Positions 1 through 8,576 of a DNA stretch of 16,839 bases are shown here, one piece after another. Origin of the DNA: Ghiorsea sp. (GTDB lineage Bacteria; Pseudomonadota; Zetaproteobacteria; Mariprofundales; Mariprofundaceae); assembly GCA_021772875.1 (NCBI GenBank), contig JAJFLD010000065.1:1-16839 (forward strand), written 5' to 3'. The number at the start of each line of letters is the position of its first letter. The stretch's first letter is position 1. The notes below the pieces were generated by a model, which worked only from the letters and a program-made list of their open reading frames with translations, searched no databases and had not been told where the DNA came from. The position numbers and the translations under genes were made by a program.

Positions 1-963
1 GTAACGTTCCAACGCCCTGATGGTTCAGATGGTATACTTGGCCTCACCATCAACAGTATTTTTGACAATAGCATAGACAATGGTTTTTTATTGCTTGGCT
101 CAGACATTACCAAACGCTTAAAACTTGAAGGTCAACTCCAGTTGGCACAAAAGATGGAAGCCATTGGCGAATTAGCAGCGGGTATCGCCCATGAAATCAA
201 CACCCCCTTACAATATGTTGGTGATAACATCCGTTTCCTTCAAGAATCCTTTGGCGAAATGTGTGAACTTCGCGATCGTTATTATCAATTGATTCAGCAT
301 TGCGAAGCAGAAAAATTTGCTGCCGACATGGTGGGAAATCTTAAAAAATTCAATGAAGAGGCTGATATTGATTTTATCATAGAGGAAATACCTCCTGCCA
401 TCAGTCAAAGCTTAGATGGGGTAGACAAAGCCAGTCGAATCGTCGCGGCGATGAAGGAGTTTTCACATCCTGGTCAAAAAGAGAAGATGTTAACCGACAT
501 CAATAAAATTTTGGATAGCACAGCCACAGTTGCCAAAAACGAATGGAAATATGTGGCCAAAATGAACACAACATTTGATGAGCACTTACCCCTGGTTAAA
601 TGTTTGCCTGAAATCAATCAGGTTTTCCTCAATATGATTGTCAATGCCGCCCATGCCATCGCTGAAAAACTTGATACCAACAGCACTGAAAAAGGGGAAA
701 TCACGATTCACACAAGCCACAATGAAAGCCATATCGAAATCAGAATCAGTGATACAGGTAGAGGCATTCCTGCCGACCACTTGCGTAAAATATTTGATCC
801 CTTCTTCACCACCAAAGAAGTTGGCAAAGGTACGGGGCAAGGCTTAGCCATTTCTCACAATATTGTTGTTGAGCTGCATCAAGGTACTTTGGAAGTTGAA
901 AGCGAAGAGGGCATAGGCACAACATTCATCATCCAATTACCTATTGCACAAGAGGAAGTGTGA
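1..963 (+). CDS. PAS-containing sensor histidine kinase, 5' end cut by window
   Basis: The frame is open from base 1, so the N-terminus lies outside the window. The first ~35 residues look like the end of a PAS domain, finishing with a 'GSDITKR' segment typical of the PAS-to-kinase junction. A HisKA dimerisation helix follows, with the H-box 'AGIAHEINTP'; the phospho-acceptor His codon is at 190-192. The HATPase domain then shows an N-box (LNMIVNAAHAI), G1 (DTGRGIP), F-box (FDPFFTTKE) and G2 (GKGTGQGLAIS). All residues needed for autophosphorylation are present. No receiver domain is attached, so phosphate should pass to a separate regulator. The stop TGA overlaps the ATG of the next gene (TGATG), which indicates translational coupling to the REC-HDOD regulator. 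The signal sensed is unknown because the sensor part is missing. Confidence 0.95.
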   Translation, partial: VTFQRPDGSDGILGLTINSIFDNSIDNGFLLLGSDITKRLKLEGQLQLAQKMEAIGELAAGIAHEINTPLQYVGDNIRFLQESFGEMCELRDRYYQLIQHCEAEKFAADMVGNLKKFNEEADIDFIIEEIPPAISQSLDGVDKASRIVAAMKEFSHPGQKEKMLTDINKILDSTATVAKNEWKYVAKMNTTFDEHLPLVKCLPEINQVFLNMIVNAAHAIAEKLDTNSTEKGEITIHTSHNESHIEIRISDTGRGIPADHLRKIFDPFFTTKEVGKGTGQGLAISHNIVVELHQGTLEVESEEGIGTTFIIQLPIAQEEV

Positions 964-2168
964 TGGACAGCCCTAAAATCAAAATCCTTTTTGTCGATGA
1001 TGAACAAGAAATTCTTCAAGGTCTTAAACGCATGGCAAGAGCGATGCGTCATAATTGGGATGTCAATTTTGCTCTTGGTGGCGCGAAAGCTTTAGAAATC
1101 ATGGCAAAACAAGACTTCGACATTCTTGTCACGGATATGCGTATGCCTGGCATTGATGGCGTCCAATTGCTGCAAGAATCACTTGAGCACTACCCGCACA
1201 TGATTCGCATTGTGCTCTCTGGTCAATTCGACCTAGACAACTTTATTCGTTCAGGTTGGCCTGCCCACCAATTTCTTTCCAAACCTTGCGATACAAACAC
1301 CTTGAAAAAAACCATTTCACAAACCTTTGCCATGCGTGAGCTTCTTGAAAATTCACGTTTAAAAGATTTGGTTACACGAGCAAATTTCCTCCCTAGCCTA
1401 CCATCCCTTTACCTTGAAATAGAGCAAGAGCTACGATCCACTGCGATTTCCATGCAAAAAATTGGCGACATCATTGCCCAAGATGTCGCCATGACAGCCA
1501 AAGTTTTACAATTGGTCAATTCCCCTATTTTTGGTTGTCGTCGTAAAATCAAAACACCAACACAAGCTGTTGTGATGCTTGGTGTGGATGTCATCAAATC
1601 ACTCAGCCTCTATTTGCAAACATATGCCGTCATGCCTACGCCTGCAGGTGTTTCACTGGAAAGACTTTCAAAACAAGGCATTGCTGTAGGTGCATTAGCG
1701 AGAGAAATCGCCAAAATGGAGGGTAAGGATGATGTTGTTTGTAGCGATGCCTTTTTGGCTGGTATTCTACAAAACATTGGCAGGCTGATTATCCTTAGCG
1801 GTTTCCCCGAAGCGTATAAAGATATCACAGCCCAAGCACATGAAAAAAACATGCCTGTCTGGAAAGTAGAGCAACAAGTGCTCGGTGCCAGCCATGCAGA
1901 AATAGGTGCATACCTCATCGCGCTTTGGGGCTTGCCTACTGCCATTGTTGAAAGTGTGGCTTACCATAATACCCCTTCCCAATGCTCAGATAAAAATGCC
2001 TCTTTTGCTTTGACTGCCGTACATGTCGCCAATGCTCTTGAAAAAGAGCCAGGGCTTGATGCGTCCGTGATCAACAATGATTTGGATCTTGAATATCTTA
2101 AAAAAAAGGGGCTAACCGAACACCTACCCCGCTGGCAACAACTTTATCAAAAAATGAAAACATCATAG
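963..2168 (+). CDS. Response regulator with REC and HDOD domains
   Basis: The receiver domain spans residues ~6-120: acidic pocket D12/D13, phospho-acceptor D58 (VTDMRMPG), S86 and K107 (LSKPC). A short helical linker leads to an HDOD domain at ~140-340, recognised by 'LPSLPSLYLEI', 'KVLQLVNSPIFG', 'AVVMLGVDVIKSL' and 'HAEIGAYLIALWGLP'. HDOD domains are HD-fold relatives without hydrolase activity and usually act as regulatory or binding modules, so this is probably a phosphorylation-switched adaptor rather than a transcription factor. ATG at 963 overlaps the kinase stop. A GTG codon directly before it would add one residue, but the ATG is preferred. It is most likely the direct target of the kinase encoded just upstream. 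Target partners are unknown. Confidence 0.93.
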   Translation: MDSPKIKILFVDDEQEILQGLKRMARAMRHNWDVNFALGGAKALEIMAKQDFDILVTDMRMPGIDGVQLLQESLEHYPHMIRIVLSGQFDLDNFIRSGWPAHQFLSKPCDTNTLKKTISQTFAMRELLENSRLKDLVTRANFLPSLPSLYLEIEQELRSTAISMQKIGDIIAQDVAMTAKVLQLVNSPIFGCRRKIKTPTQAVVMLGVDVIKSLSLYLQTYAVMPTPAGVSLERLSKQGIAVGALAREIAKMEGKDDVVCSDAFLAGILQNIGRLIILSGFPEAYKDITAQAHEKNMPVWKVEQQVLGASHAEIGAYLIALWGLPTAIVESVAYHNTPSQCSDKNASFALTAVHVANALEKEPGLDASVINNDLDLEYLKKKGLTEHLPRWQQLYQKMKTS

Positions 2169-2178
2169 AGGAAAAGAT

Positions 2179-3321
2179 ATGAATAAAAAAATTCTTTGCG
2201 TCGACGACGACCCTAACATTCTTCAAGGTTATAAAAGAAGCCTAAGAAAACAATACGATTTGCATCTGGCAACGGGTCCAGAAGAAGGCCTGCAAATGAT
2301 TAAAACTAAAGGCCCTTTTGCCGTTATTGTATCTGATTATGCTATGCCCAGCATGAACGGTGTCGATTTTCTCATTGAAGCGAAAAAACTTGCTCCGGAT
2401 ACCGTACGCATGATGCTCACTGGTTTTGCAAATATGGATAATGCTATCAAAGCCATCAATGAAGGTAGTATTTTTCGCTTTCTCACCAAACCCTGCGCAC
2501 CAGAAACACTTGCCCGTTCACTCGATGATGGCATTGAGCAATACCGACTTATTTTGGCTGAAAAAGAGCTGCTTGAGCAAACGTTGTTTGGCAGTGTGCG
2601 TGTCTTGAGCCAAGTCTTGAGTTTGGTTAATCCTGCTGCCTTTAGCAGCACATCACGCATCAAGTTTTACATGAAACATTTATCCCATGAACTTGGCTTG
2701 ACTAACATCTGGCGTTTTGAGCTGGCTGCCATGCTTTGTGAGTTGGGCAGCATCACCCTACCCTCTGAAACATTGGCAAAAATTTCCTCTGGACAAGAAT
2801 TATCACCCAATGAACAAGAAATTTACGATGCTCACCCCGCACTTGCAGCCGAGCTGTTACAAAAAATACCACGTTTGGGCACGATTTCAAAAATGATTCA
2901 GCTACAAAGAACACCTTGCACCAAACATCAAGATCCCAAAGACAGAAACCTACCTCAAAACATAGCTCTTTTGGGCGGTTTTATGTTGCACGTTTGCCTT
3001 GATTTCGATCTGCTTTCAGGACAAAAAATGAAAATCCCTAATGTCATCAAATTGATGCGTACACGCATTGGCATGTATCACCCCGCCATTCTTGATGCCA
3101 TGGCAACTGTTGAACGTGTTGAGCGCAAAATGGTCTTAAAAAACATGAAAATTCAAGATGTTCAAGTCTTTATGCTTGCTGATAAGGAAATCAAAACCAA
3201 AGGTGGCCTGCTGCTTATGGCTAAGGGTCAGGAAGTGACCAAACCTACGCTTGATCGGTTACACAGTTTTTACAGAACGGCAGGCATTGCCGAGCCTGTC
3301 AGAATGCAAGTGCCTATGTGA
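2179..3321 (+). CDS. Response regulator with REC and degenerate HD-GYP-like domain
   Basis: The receiver domain is at residues ~4-120, with D9/D10, phospho-acceptor D53 (VSDYAMPSMNG), T81 and K104 (LTKPC). Residues ~155-250 follow the order of RpfG-type HD-GYP domains ('ELAAMLCELGSITLP', 'NEQEIYDAHPALAAELL'), but the metal and catalytic positions are lost. The HD pair is C187-E188, the first ligand position reads S in 'STSRIKFY', and no HHE or GYP motif is present; H219 survives. It is therefore probably a non-catalytic c-di-GMP phosphodiesterase homologue. The tail (~325-376, 'GGLLLMAKGQEVT' to 'EPVRMQV') resembles the C-terminal segment often found after such HD domains. ATG lies 10 bases after the previous stop, behind an AGAGGAAAAG ribosome binding site. 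It is cotranscribed with the two genes upstream. Confidence 0.9.
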   Translation: MNKKILCVDDDPNILQGYKRSLRKQYDLHLATGPEEGLQMIKTKGPFAVIVSDYAMPSMNGVDFLIEAKKLAPDTVRMMLTGFANMDNAIKAINEGSIFRFLTKPCAPETLARSLDDGIEQYRLILAEKELLEQTLFGSVRVLSQVLSLVNPAAFSSTSRIKFYMKHLSHELGLTNIWRFELAAMLCELGSITLPSETLAKISSGQELSPNEQEIYDAHPALAAELLQKIPRLGTISKMIQLQRTPCTKHQDPKDRNLPQNIALLGGFMLHVCLDFDLLSGQKMKIPNVIKLMRTRIGMYHPAILDAMATVERVERKMVLKNMKIQDVQVFMLADKEIKTKGGLLLMAKGQEVTKPTLDRLHSFYRTAGIAEPVRMQVPM

Positions 3322-3350
3322 TTTTGAGAGGCTCTTGAAAAGGTTCTTAT

Positions 3351-5753
3351 TTATTCCATCTGTGCAAGGTATTCTCTTGCTTCATCTGAAGCTTTATAAA
3401 GGTATGGTCTGAGTATTTCCAGTTGTTCAGTGCAGGCTTCTGCATCACCTGCTGCTGCAGAATTTTGCATAACACGCAAAAGCTTGGGTAGCTCAGCACC
3501 TTTCATGAGCATGCAGCTTCCAATCAGTTTATGAGCAATGCGTCCAAACTCTAGCCATGATGCGTTTGCCGCCGCCTGATCCAACAAACTTAATGCTTCC
3601 AAATTGCTATCACGCACCCGCTTTAACAACTTCGCTGCACTCTTTTCATATTGCATGATACACGCAACATCAAGCAATTGTTCATGCAGTGGCGGCATAC
3701 AAGCCAACGAAAACGCTTGCCCTTGTTTATGCGCTGAGGCTGTTTGTTTGATATCTTCTTGTTCATTTGCTGCTGTATGGATTGCTTCACCATGCAAGTA
3801 AACTTTAAGTTTAGCTGCCAGTTGATGCGGTTGAAATGGCTTGGTTACATAATCATCCATGCCTGCATCCAAACAACGTTGAAGATCTTCTTTCATGGCG
3901 TTGGCCGTTAAAGCCACAATGGGCATACGCAGACCACTACCTCTCTCAAGCTCGCGAATCTTCTGGCTGGCTTCCAAACCATCCATTTCGGGCATTTGCA
4001 CATCCATCAGAATAAGATCAAAACCACCTTGCTGCCAAATTTCTACAGCCTGTTTACCATCATTGGCAACACTTACCACCAGCCCCATGTCTTCGAGCTC
4101 TTCTTTAGCAATAAGTTGATTGATGGCATTATCTTCAGCCAACAACACTTTTTTACCTTGAAATAAAGTGTTGGCGACAGCGTGTTGTTGTGGATGAACT
4201 TCCACATCTTTAAAATCAAATATGCGATTTATCAATGTTACATCAGAAAACATATCGACTGGGATAGCAAAGGAAAAAACCGAGCCTTTGTCAGGCTCAC
4301 TGCTGACCTGCAAATGACCACCCATGATTTCTATCAAACGCTTGGCAATATTTAACCCTAACCCCGTGCCACCATGTTTTCGTGTTGTCGATTCATCTGC
4401 TTGCGTAAAGGCTAAGAATATTTTTTCCAATTGGTTGCTGTTCATACCAACACCTGTATCGGCAATAGCAACATCAATCCAGCCTTTCGTCTGATCCTGC
4501 AAAGGCTGGCGAGATGTCATACTTACGCTCACCTCACCTGAGGCAGTAAACTTCACTGCATTACCTACAAGGTTGATTAGAATCTGACGCATCCGCAGAG
4601 GGTCGCTCATCAGTTTTGTTGGCATGGCTTTAAGCTCAACTTTAAGCTGGATACCTTTTTCTTCTGCCATGGGTGCAAGTGAAATCAAAGCAGACTGAAT
4701 GAAGGATTCAACATGAATGGCGGCATGTTCAAGCTGCAATGCATCTGCCTCTATTTTACTGAAATCAAGAATATCATTGAGCAAAGCAAGCAAATCATTA
4801 GAGGCTTGTTGGGCGCTATGAAGATAAACCATACGTTCTTCTGGTGATAGCGATGTTTTGGTCATGCGCCGAAGTAAACCAATCACACCATTCAGTGGTG
4901 TGCGGATTTCATGACTCATATTCGCTAAAAATCTAGACTTGGATTGATTGGCTTGTTCAGCTTTAGCTGCCAATTGAACAGCTTCTTGAGTTTTATCTTT
5001 TAAAGCCTGGTCTCGTTTTTCCAATTGCTGCAACATATCATTAAAACCATGCGTGAGTTGACCAAATTCATCCTGACTCAGAACATCCAACTGCAAAGCA
5101 TAGTTTTGTGTTTGCGCGACTTTTTTCATGCCTGAAACAAGTGCTATTACGGGATTGCTAAACTCACGTTGCAAACGTTCTGCCAAACTATACACAACTA
5201 AAAAACCAATCAAAAGCAGCAACAAAGCAAGTATTAATATTTTTAGCATATCAAAATATAAAGGCTTCAAGCTTGCCGATAGTTGAATATAACCAAGCGT
5301 TGCCCCATCAAAAACAATACTAGAAAAAACATCAATGTGATCAAAATTTAAAGCAGATATAGTCCTTGAATCACCCGCTGCGATATATTGCGGCAACATG
5401 GGCTGCTCAATCACAGACATGTCTTGCCTTACAAATTGTGCAAATATGTTTCCTTGTTTATCGAAGATCATGGCCTGTTTAATATCTGGCTCATGATCAA
5501 GTGCCGATAACAATTGTGTTGCGGTTAATGGATCAGAAAAACTTAATGCCGCGGAACTGTTTGTACCTATAATTTTAGACATCGTACTCAAACGCACGAT
5601 AGTGGCATCATAATAACTCAGTGCGCCATAAATACTGTACACTAGTGCTGCCACCAACAAAGCTGTACCACTCACCAACATCATCATACGCCGCAACTTG
5701 TGTGCAATCGACAATGGTATATCCGTTGATTTGTTTTTTATTTGTCGGGTCAT
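3351..5753 (-). CDS. CHASE8-type hybrid sensor histidine kinase (HAMP-HisKA-HATPase-REC-HPt)
   Basis: This 800-residue inner-membrane kinase has TM1 at ~23-44, a periplasmic domain at ~45-168 and TM2 at ~169-189. The periplasmic part has CHASE8-like features ('SKIIGTNSSAALSFSD', 'ALDHEPDIKQAMIFD', 'GNIFAQF'). HAMP (~190-245) and a coiled coil follow. Next are HisKA with H281 (MSHEIRTPLNG), HATPase with N398, DTGVGM (432-437) and GGTGLGL (461-467), REC with D541, D584 (LMDVQMPEMDG) and K638, and a C-terminal HPt with H741 (IAHKLIGSC). All phosphotransfer residues are present, giving a BarA/ArcB-like His-Asp-His relay. The ATG overlaps the stop of the YfiR-like gene by 4 bases (ATGA). CHASE8 is the domain YfiN uses to bind YfiR, so the upstream gene product is the likely periplasmic partner. 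No output regulator follows on this strand. Confidence 0.95.
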   Translation of the reverse strand: MTRQIKNKSTDIPLSIAHKLRRMMMLVSGTALLVAALVYSIYGALSYYDATIVRLSTMSKIIGTNSSAALSFSDPLTATQLLSALDHEPDIKQAMIFDKQGNIFAQFVRQDMSVIEQPMLPQYIAAGDSRTISALNFDHIDVFSSIVFDGATLGYIQLSASLKPLYFDMLKILILALLLLLIGFLVVYSLAERLQREFSNPVIALVSGMKKVAQTQNYALQLDVLSQDEFGQLTHGFNDMLQQLEKRDQALKDKTQEAVQLAAKAEQANQSKSRFLANMSHEIRTPLNGVIGLLRRMTKTSLSPEERMVYLHSAQQASNDLLALLNDILDFSKIEADALQLEHAAIHVESFIQSALISLAPMAEEKGIQLKVELKAMPTKLMSDPLRMRQILINLVGNAVKFTASGEVSVSMTSRQPLQDQTKGWIDVAIADTGVGMNSNQLEKIFLAFTQADESTTRKHGGTGLGLNIAKRLIEIMGGHLQVSSEPDKGSVFSFAIPVDMFSDVTLINRIFDFKDVEVHPQQHAVANTLFQGKKVLLAEDNAINQLIAKEELEDMGLVVSVANDGKQAVEIWQQGGFDLILMDVQMPEMDGLEASQKIRELERGSGLRMPIVALTANAMKEDLQRCLDAGMDDYVTKPFQPHQLAAKLKVYLHGEAIHTAANEQEDIKQTASAHKQGQAFSLACMPPLHEQLLDVACIMQYEKSAAKLLKRVRDSNLEALSLLDQAAANASWLEFGRIAHKLIGSCMLMKGAELPKLLRVMQNSAAAGDAEACTEQLEILRPYLYKASDEAREYLAQME

Positions 5754-6349
5754 GGTTTTTTCTCCGATAAATTGAGCAGCGTTGACATTTGCAGCAACGG
5801 TGCGGCAATGCGTAAACCTGCTTGTCTCACCGCAGCCATATTAATCACAAAACCCAGCCTATGATTACGCCTGATGATTTCGATCATACCACCAGCTTTT
5901 GCAAAACCTGGCACATCACTTACCGTCAAAGTGGCATGGGTGATAAGTGTTGCAAGCTTTTGTTGGAAAGATTTATCAGCTGATTTGCTGGCAAAAGCCA
6001 AGTGGCATGTATTGATGCCTACCATATCATCAGGCAAATAAGTGAGTTTGATCGAAGCCCCTTGCTGAAAGGATTGCATGCTCAAAGCATCAAGATATGC
6101 CCCAAAATCATCGTGCTGTGCAACGCAGAACGTGAGTGGTTCTGAAGTTGGTTCCACAGCAGCAGGCCAGGTTACAAAACGTGACAGTTTATAAAGCAAT
6201 ACGGCTTTGAGCTGATTACTTGTCACATCCTCTTGTGCATATACCTTGGGGACAAGGCAAGCAAAAGAACCTGCAATCAATAAAGTTATCAACAAAGGTT
6301 TGATTCTCTGGCCACCAAAGGCCAGAAGGTAAGCAATCAATGTTTTCAT
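5750..6349 (-). CDS. YfiR-family periplasmic protein (DUF4154)
   Basis: The 199-residue protein has a hydrophobic signal region (~16-38, probable cleavage after VYA-38). The mature part matches the YfiR/DUF4154 pattern: 'KAVLLYKLSRFVTWP' at the start, 'LTFCVAQHDDFGAYL', 'INTCHLAFAS', 'TLTVSDVPGFAKAGGMIEI' and the C-terminal 'LGFVINMAAVRQAGLRI'. Two cysteines remain in the mature part (CVAQ and NTCHL) and could form a disulfide. In Pseudomonas, YfiR is a periplasmic inhibitor that binds the CHASE8 domain of the diguanylate cyclase YfiN. Here the gene overlaps a CHASE8-like hybrid kinase by 4 bases and begins 10 bases after a TonB-dependent receptor, so it probably controls that kinase. No clear Shine-Dalgarno site precedes the ATG, which fits translational coupling to the receptor gene. 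Confidence 0.9.
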   Translation of the reverse strand: MKTLIAYLLAFGGQRIKPLLITLLIAGSFACLVPKVYAQEDVTSNQLKAVLLYKLSRFVTWPAAVEPTSEPLTFCVAQHDDFGAYLDALSMQSFQQGASIKLTYLPDDMVGINTCHLAFASKSADKSFQQKLATLITHATLTVSDVPGFAKAGGMIEIIRRNHRLGFVINMAAVRQAGLRIAAPLLQMSTLLNLSEKKP

Positions 6350-6359
6350 CGCCGAATCA

Positions 6360-8432
6360 TTAAAATGCCAGCGTTATGGTTCCTGCTATTGAGCGCTCAA
6401 CAGCAGTTGGTCGGATGAATTGTATACTTGTTTCCTGAATAAACTCGATATGCCTTGCATGCAATAAATTTTGACCCAAAACAGCCACTTCTAAATTTTC
6501 ATTCGCTTGCCAAGCAAGCCTGACATCCATCTCAGTATAAGCTGCTGCTGGCTGTGTACCTGCGACAACATTATCTGCATTGTCGTGGTACAACTGACTG
6601 TTGTAGCGGCCCCATATATCCAACTCAACATTTGAAAACAATGACATATGAGAGCGAAGCGATACTTGTTGTTTAGGGCTTGAGCCTTCAGCTGCGGTGA
6701 TGGAAGTTGGGTCAGGGCGTCCACTTATGGTATCGAGTTTTATGTTGATATAGCTATATGCCAAACGAAGTTGCCATAGGGAGGTCGCTTGCCAGTCGGC
6801 AGCAACTTCAAGACCGTAGGAAAAACCTTTGATATTATTTCCAACCTCTATCGTGGTTAAAGCCGTTTGATCAAAGGTGCGGAGTTTGTCATAAACATTA
6901 TAAAACGTGGCAATATCAAGGTTAAAGCTTTCATCCAGCTGCGTTCGGTAGCCCAATTCATAAGCAATAAGACTTTCAGATTGTACGTTTGTCGTGCCCT
7001 TAGCCAATACGGGTACTGCCACAGGAATAAACGGTGGTAGCGGCGGAACCACTGCAATCACAGCCTGCCCATAATTATCCGCTCGTGATGGTGTGTGCAC
7101 AGCCTTGGATATTGCACCCCATAATGTTTGTTCATCATCAATAGACCATGTCATACGTGCATTGGGTTGCACTTCCCACCCTGTAAAATCATTGCGCTCA
7201 AATTTTGAACCGACAATAAGATGCAAATCATCTGAACCAAGGCGAATATCATCCTGTAAAAAACCACTTATGACTGCATTGCCTGCATTTGGTGCTAGGA
7301 GTGAAATAGCAAAGGTATTTCGTATTTTCTCTCTTATATTTCGATAACCCAAGCCCCAAACAAGCTGCTGCATATCACCAAGATCAAAATGATGTTGAAA
7401 ATCAATATCAAAAACATCGTATTGTTGGCCAATGTATGCTTCATCGCGTTTGGTATGATCCACATAAAACTGCAATGATGTCGTATCATCACCGCCCAGA
7501 TCATGCTCCCAGCGCGCAAGTGTGTTCCAACCTGAAGCTTTGAATTTATCCTGCACTGCACCAACATAAGGCGGAGTTGCTTGGGTCATTTGGGCAATAA
7601 ATTGATTGCCATTATTATGATATATATCCCCTTGCACAGTAAAAACATCCGCACTGCTAAGCTCTGAATCAATGCGAAAACCGCCTCCCAAACTATCCCA
7701 ACTATCCCCTGCTGGTGCTGCTGTAAGGTTATCAGCTAAATCTTTTTGTTTCTTATACTTCACATAAGCTTTGGCAAACGTGCGATCACCCATGGCACCG
7801 CCATAACGCAATGCGCCAATATTTTCTTGACTTCCAGCACGTGCAACCCAAAGACCACCTTGCGCATCAATCGCTTTTTTAGTGATAACATTGATAATGC
7901 CATTAACAGCATTACTACCCCACAGTGTGGCGCCAGGTCCACGTATGACCTCAATGCGTTCTACATCTTCAAGCAGCGTGTCCTGAACATCCCAATACAC
8001 ACCTGCAAAGAGTGGTGAATAAACACTTCGCCCATCAATTTGCACAAGCAACTTGTTGGCAAAACGCCCATTAAAACCTCGCGCACTCACTGCCCACTCA
8101 TTGGCATTGATACGCGCCACATTAACACCTGGCACCATGCGAAGTGCTTCAGGAATACTACTGGCCCCCGATCTGCGAATATCTTCAGCTGAAATCACAA
8201 AAACCGCAGCACCTGCATGACGTAACAATTCATCTTTGCGCGATACTGAATTCACTTCAACATTCAAAAGCTCACTCAACGACATGGCTAAATATTTATT
8301 TTCTTCAGCTGCCTCAAGTTGTGGCATAAAACCTAACCACAAAAGCATCAACATCAGGGTGGATTTCCATCGCACTGTTTTACTCAAAAAATCCTTTATA
8401 AAAAAACAAAACTTAAAACAACCATGCCGCAT
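6360..8432 (-). CDS. TonB-dependent outer-membrane receptor
   Basis: An N-terminal hydrophobic stretch ending 'MPQLEAAEE' looks like a signal peptide. The mature N-terminus 'LAMSLSELLNVEVNSVSRKDE' precedes a plug domain with 'VFVISAEDIRRSGASSIPEAL', 'VSARGFNGRFANKLLVQIDG' and 'IEVIRGPGATLWGSNAVNGI'. The rest is a ~500-residue beta-barrel of alternating aromatic strands ending in phenylalanine (TITLAF), as expected for outer-membrane assembly. I see no convincing classical TonB box and cannot infer the ligand. ATG 8432 is chosen because GGAGGGG lies 3 bases before it. This leaves an unusually long N-region before the hydrophobic core. A TTG at 8483 (also with a GGAGG upstream) and a GTG at 8375 (neat signal peptide, weak ribosome site) are alternatives. 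It is the first gene of the apparent receptor-YfiR-kinase operon. Confidence 0.93.
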   Translation of the reverse strand: MRHGCFKFCFFIKDFLSKTVRWKSTLMLMLLWLGFMPQLEAAEENKYLAMSLSELLNVEVNSVSRKDELLRHAGAAVFVISAEDIRRSGASSIPEALRMVPGVNVARINANEWAVSARGFNGRFANKLLVQIDGRSVYSPLFAGVYWDVQDTLLEDVERIEVIRGPGATLWGSNAVNGIINVITKKAIDAQGGLWVARAGSQENIGALRYGGAMGDRTFAKAYVKYKKQKDLADNLTAAPAGDSWDSLGGGFRIDSELSSADVFTVQGDIYHNNGNQFIAQMTQATPPYVGAVQDKFKASGWNTLARWEHDLGGDDTTSLQFYVDHTKRDEAYIGQQYDVFDIDFQHHFDLGDMQQLVWGLGYRNIREKIRNTFAISLLAPNAGNAVISGFLQDDIRLGSDDLHLIVGSKFERNDFTGWEVQPNARMTWSIDDEQTLWGAISKAVHTPSRADNYGQAVIAVVPPLPPFIPVAVPVLAKGTTNVQSESLIAYELGYRTQLDESFNLDIATFYNVYDKLRTFDQTALTTIEVGNNIKGFSYGLEVAADWQATSLWQLRLAYSYINIKLDTISGRPDPTSITAAEGSSPKQQVSLRSHMSLFSNVELDIWGRYNSQLYHDNADNVVAGTQPAAAYTEMDVRLAWQANENLEVAVLGQNLLHARHIEFIQETSIQFIRPTAVERSIAGTITLAF

Positions 8433-8528
8433 AAACCCCTCCACTATTGATGAAACACAGCAAACCTTATGCCATAGGCTCAATTCTTTATCCTCCCTTC
8501 AAGATGCGCTGAGATGGATAAGCTGCAT

Positions 8529-8576
8529 TGTCATCGGAAATGACAGACAGTATTCAATAGTGATTGCTTTTGAATA
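8529..8576 (-). promoter_or_regulatory. Two stem-loops in the receptor operon leader
   Basis: Two inverted repeats lie between the putative promoter and the receptor start. One is TATTCAA (8551-8557) with TTGAATA (8570-8576): a 7-bp stem and a 12-base loop. The other is TGTCAT (8529-8534) with ATGACA (8540-8545): a 6-bp stem and a 5-base loop. Neither is followed by a T-run, so they do not look like terminators. They may shape the 5' leader or mark operator sites. No known riboswitch core was recognised. Confidence 0.3.

Noticed and set aside
3322..3341. Imperfect inverted repeat between the convergent operons as a bidirectional terminator
   Set aside because: The stem is broken by mismatches, its core is only about three pairs with a three-base loop, and no proper T-run follows on either strand.
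3351..5753. Kinase gene as the YfiN diguanylate cyclase itself
   Set aside because: No GGDEF or EAL motif is present; the cytoplasmic part is clearly HisKA-HATPase-REC-HPt.
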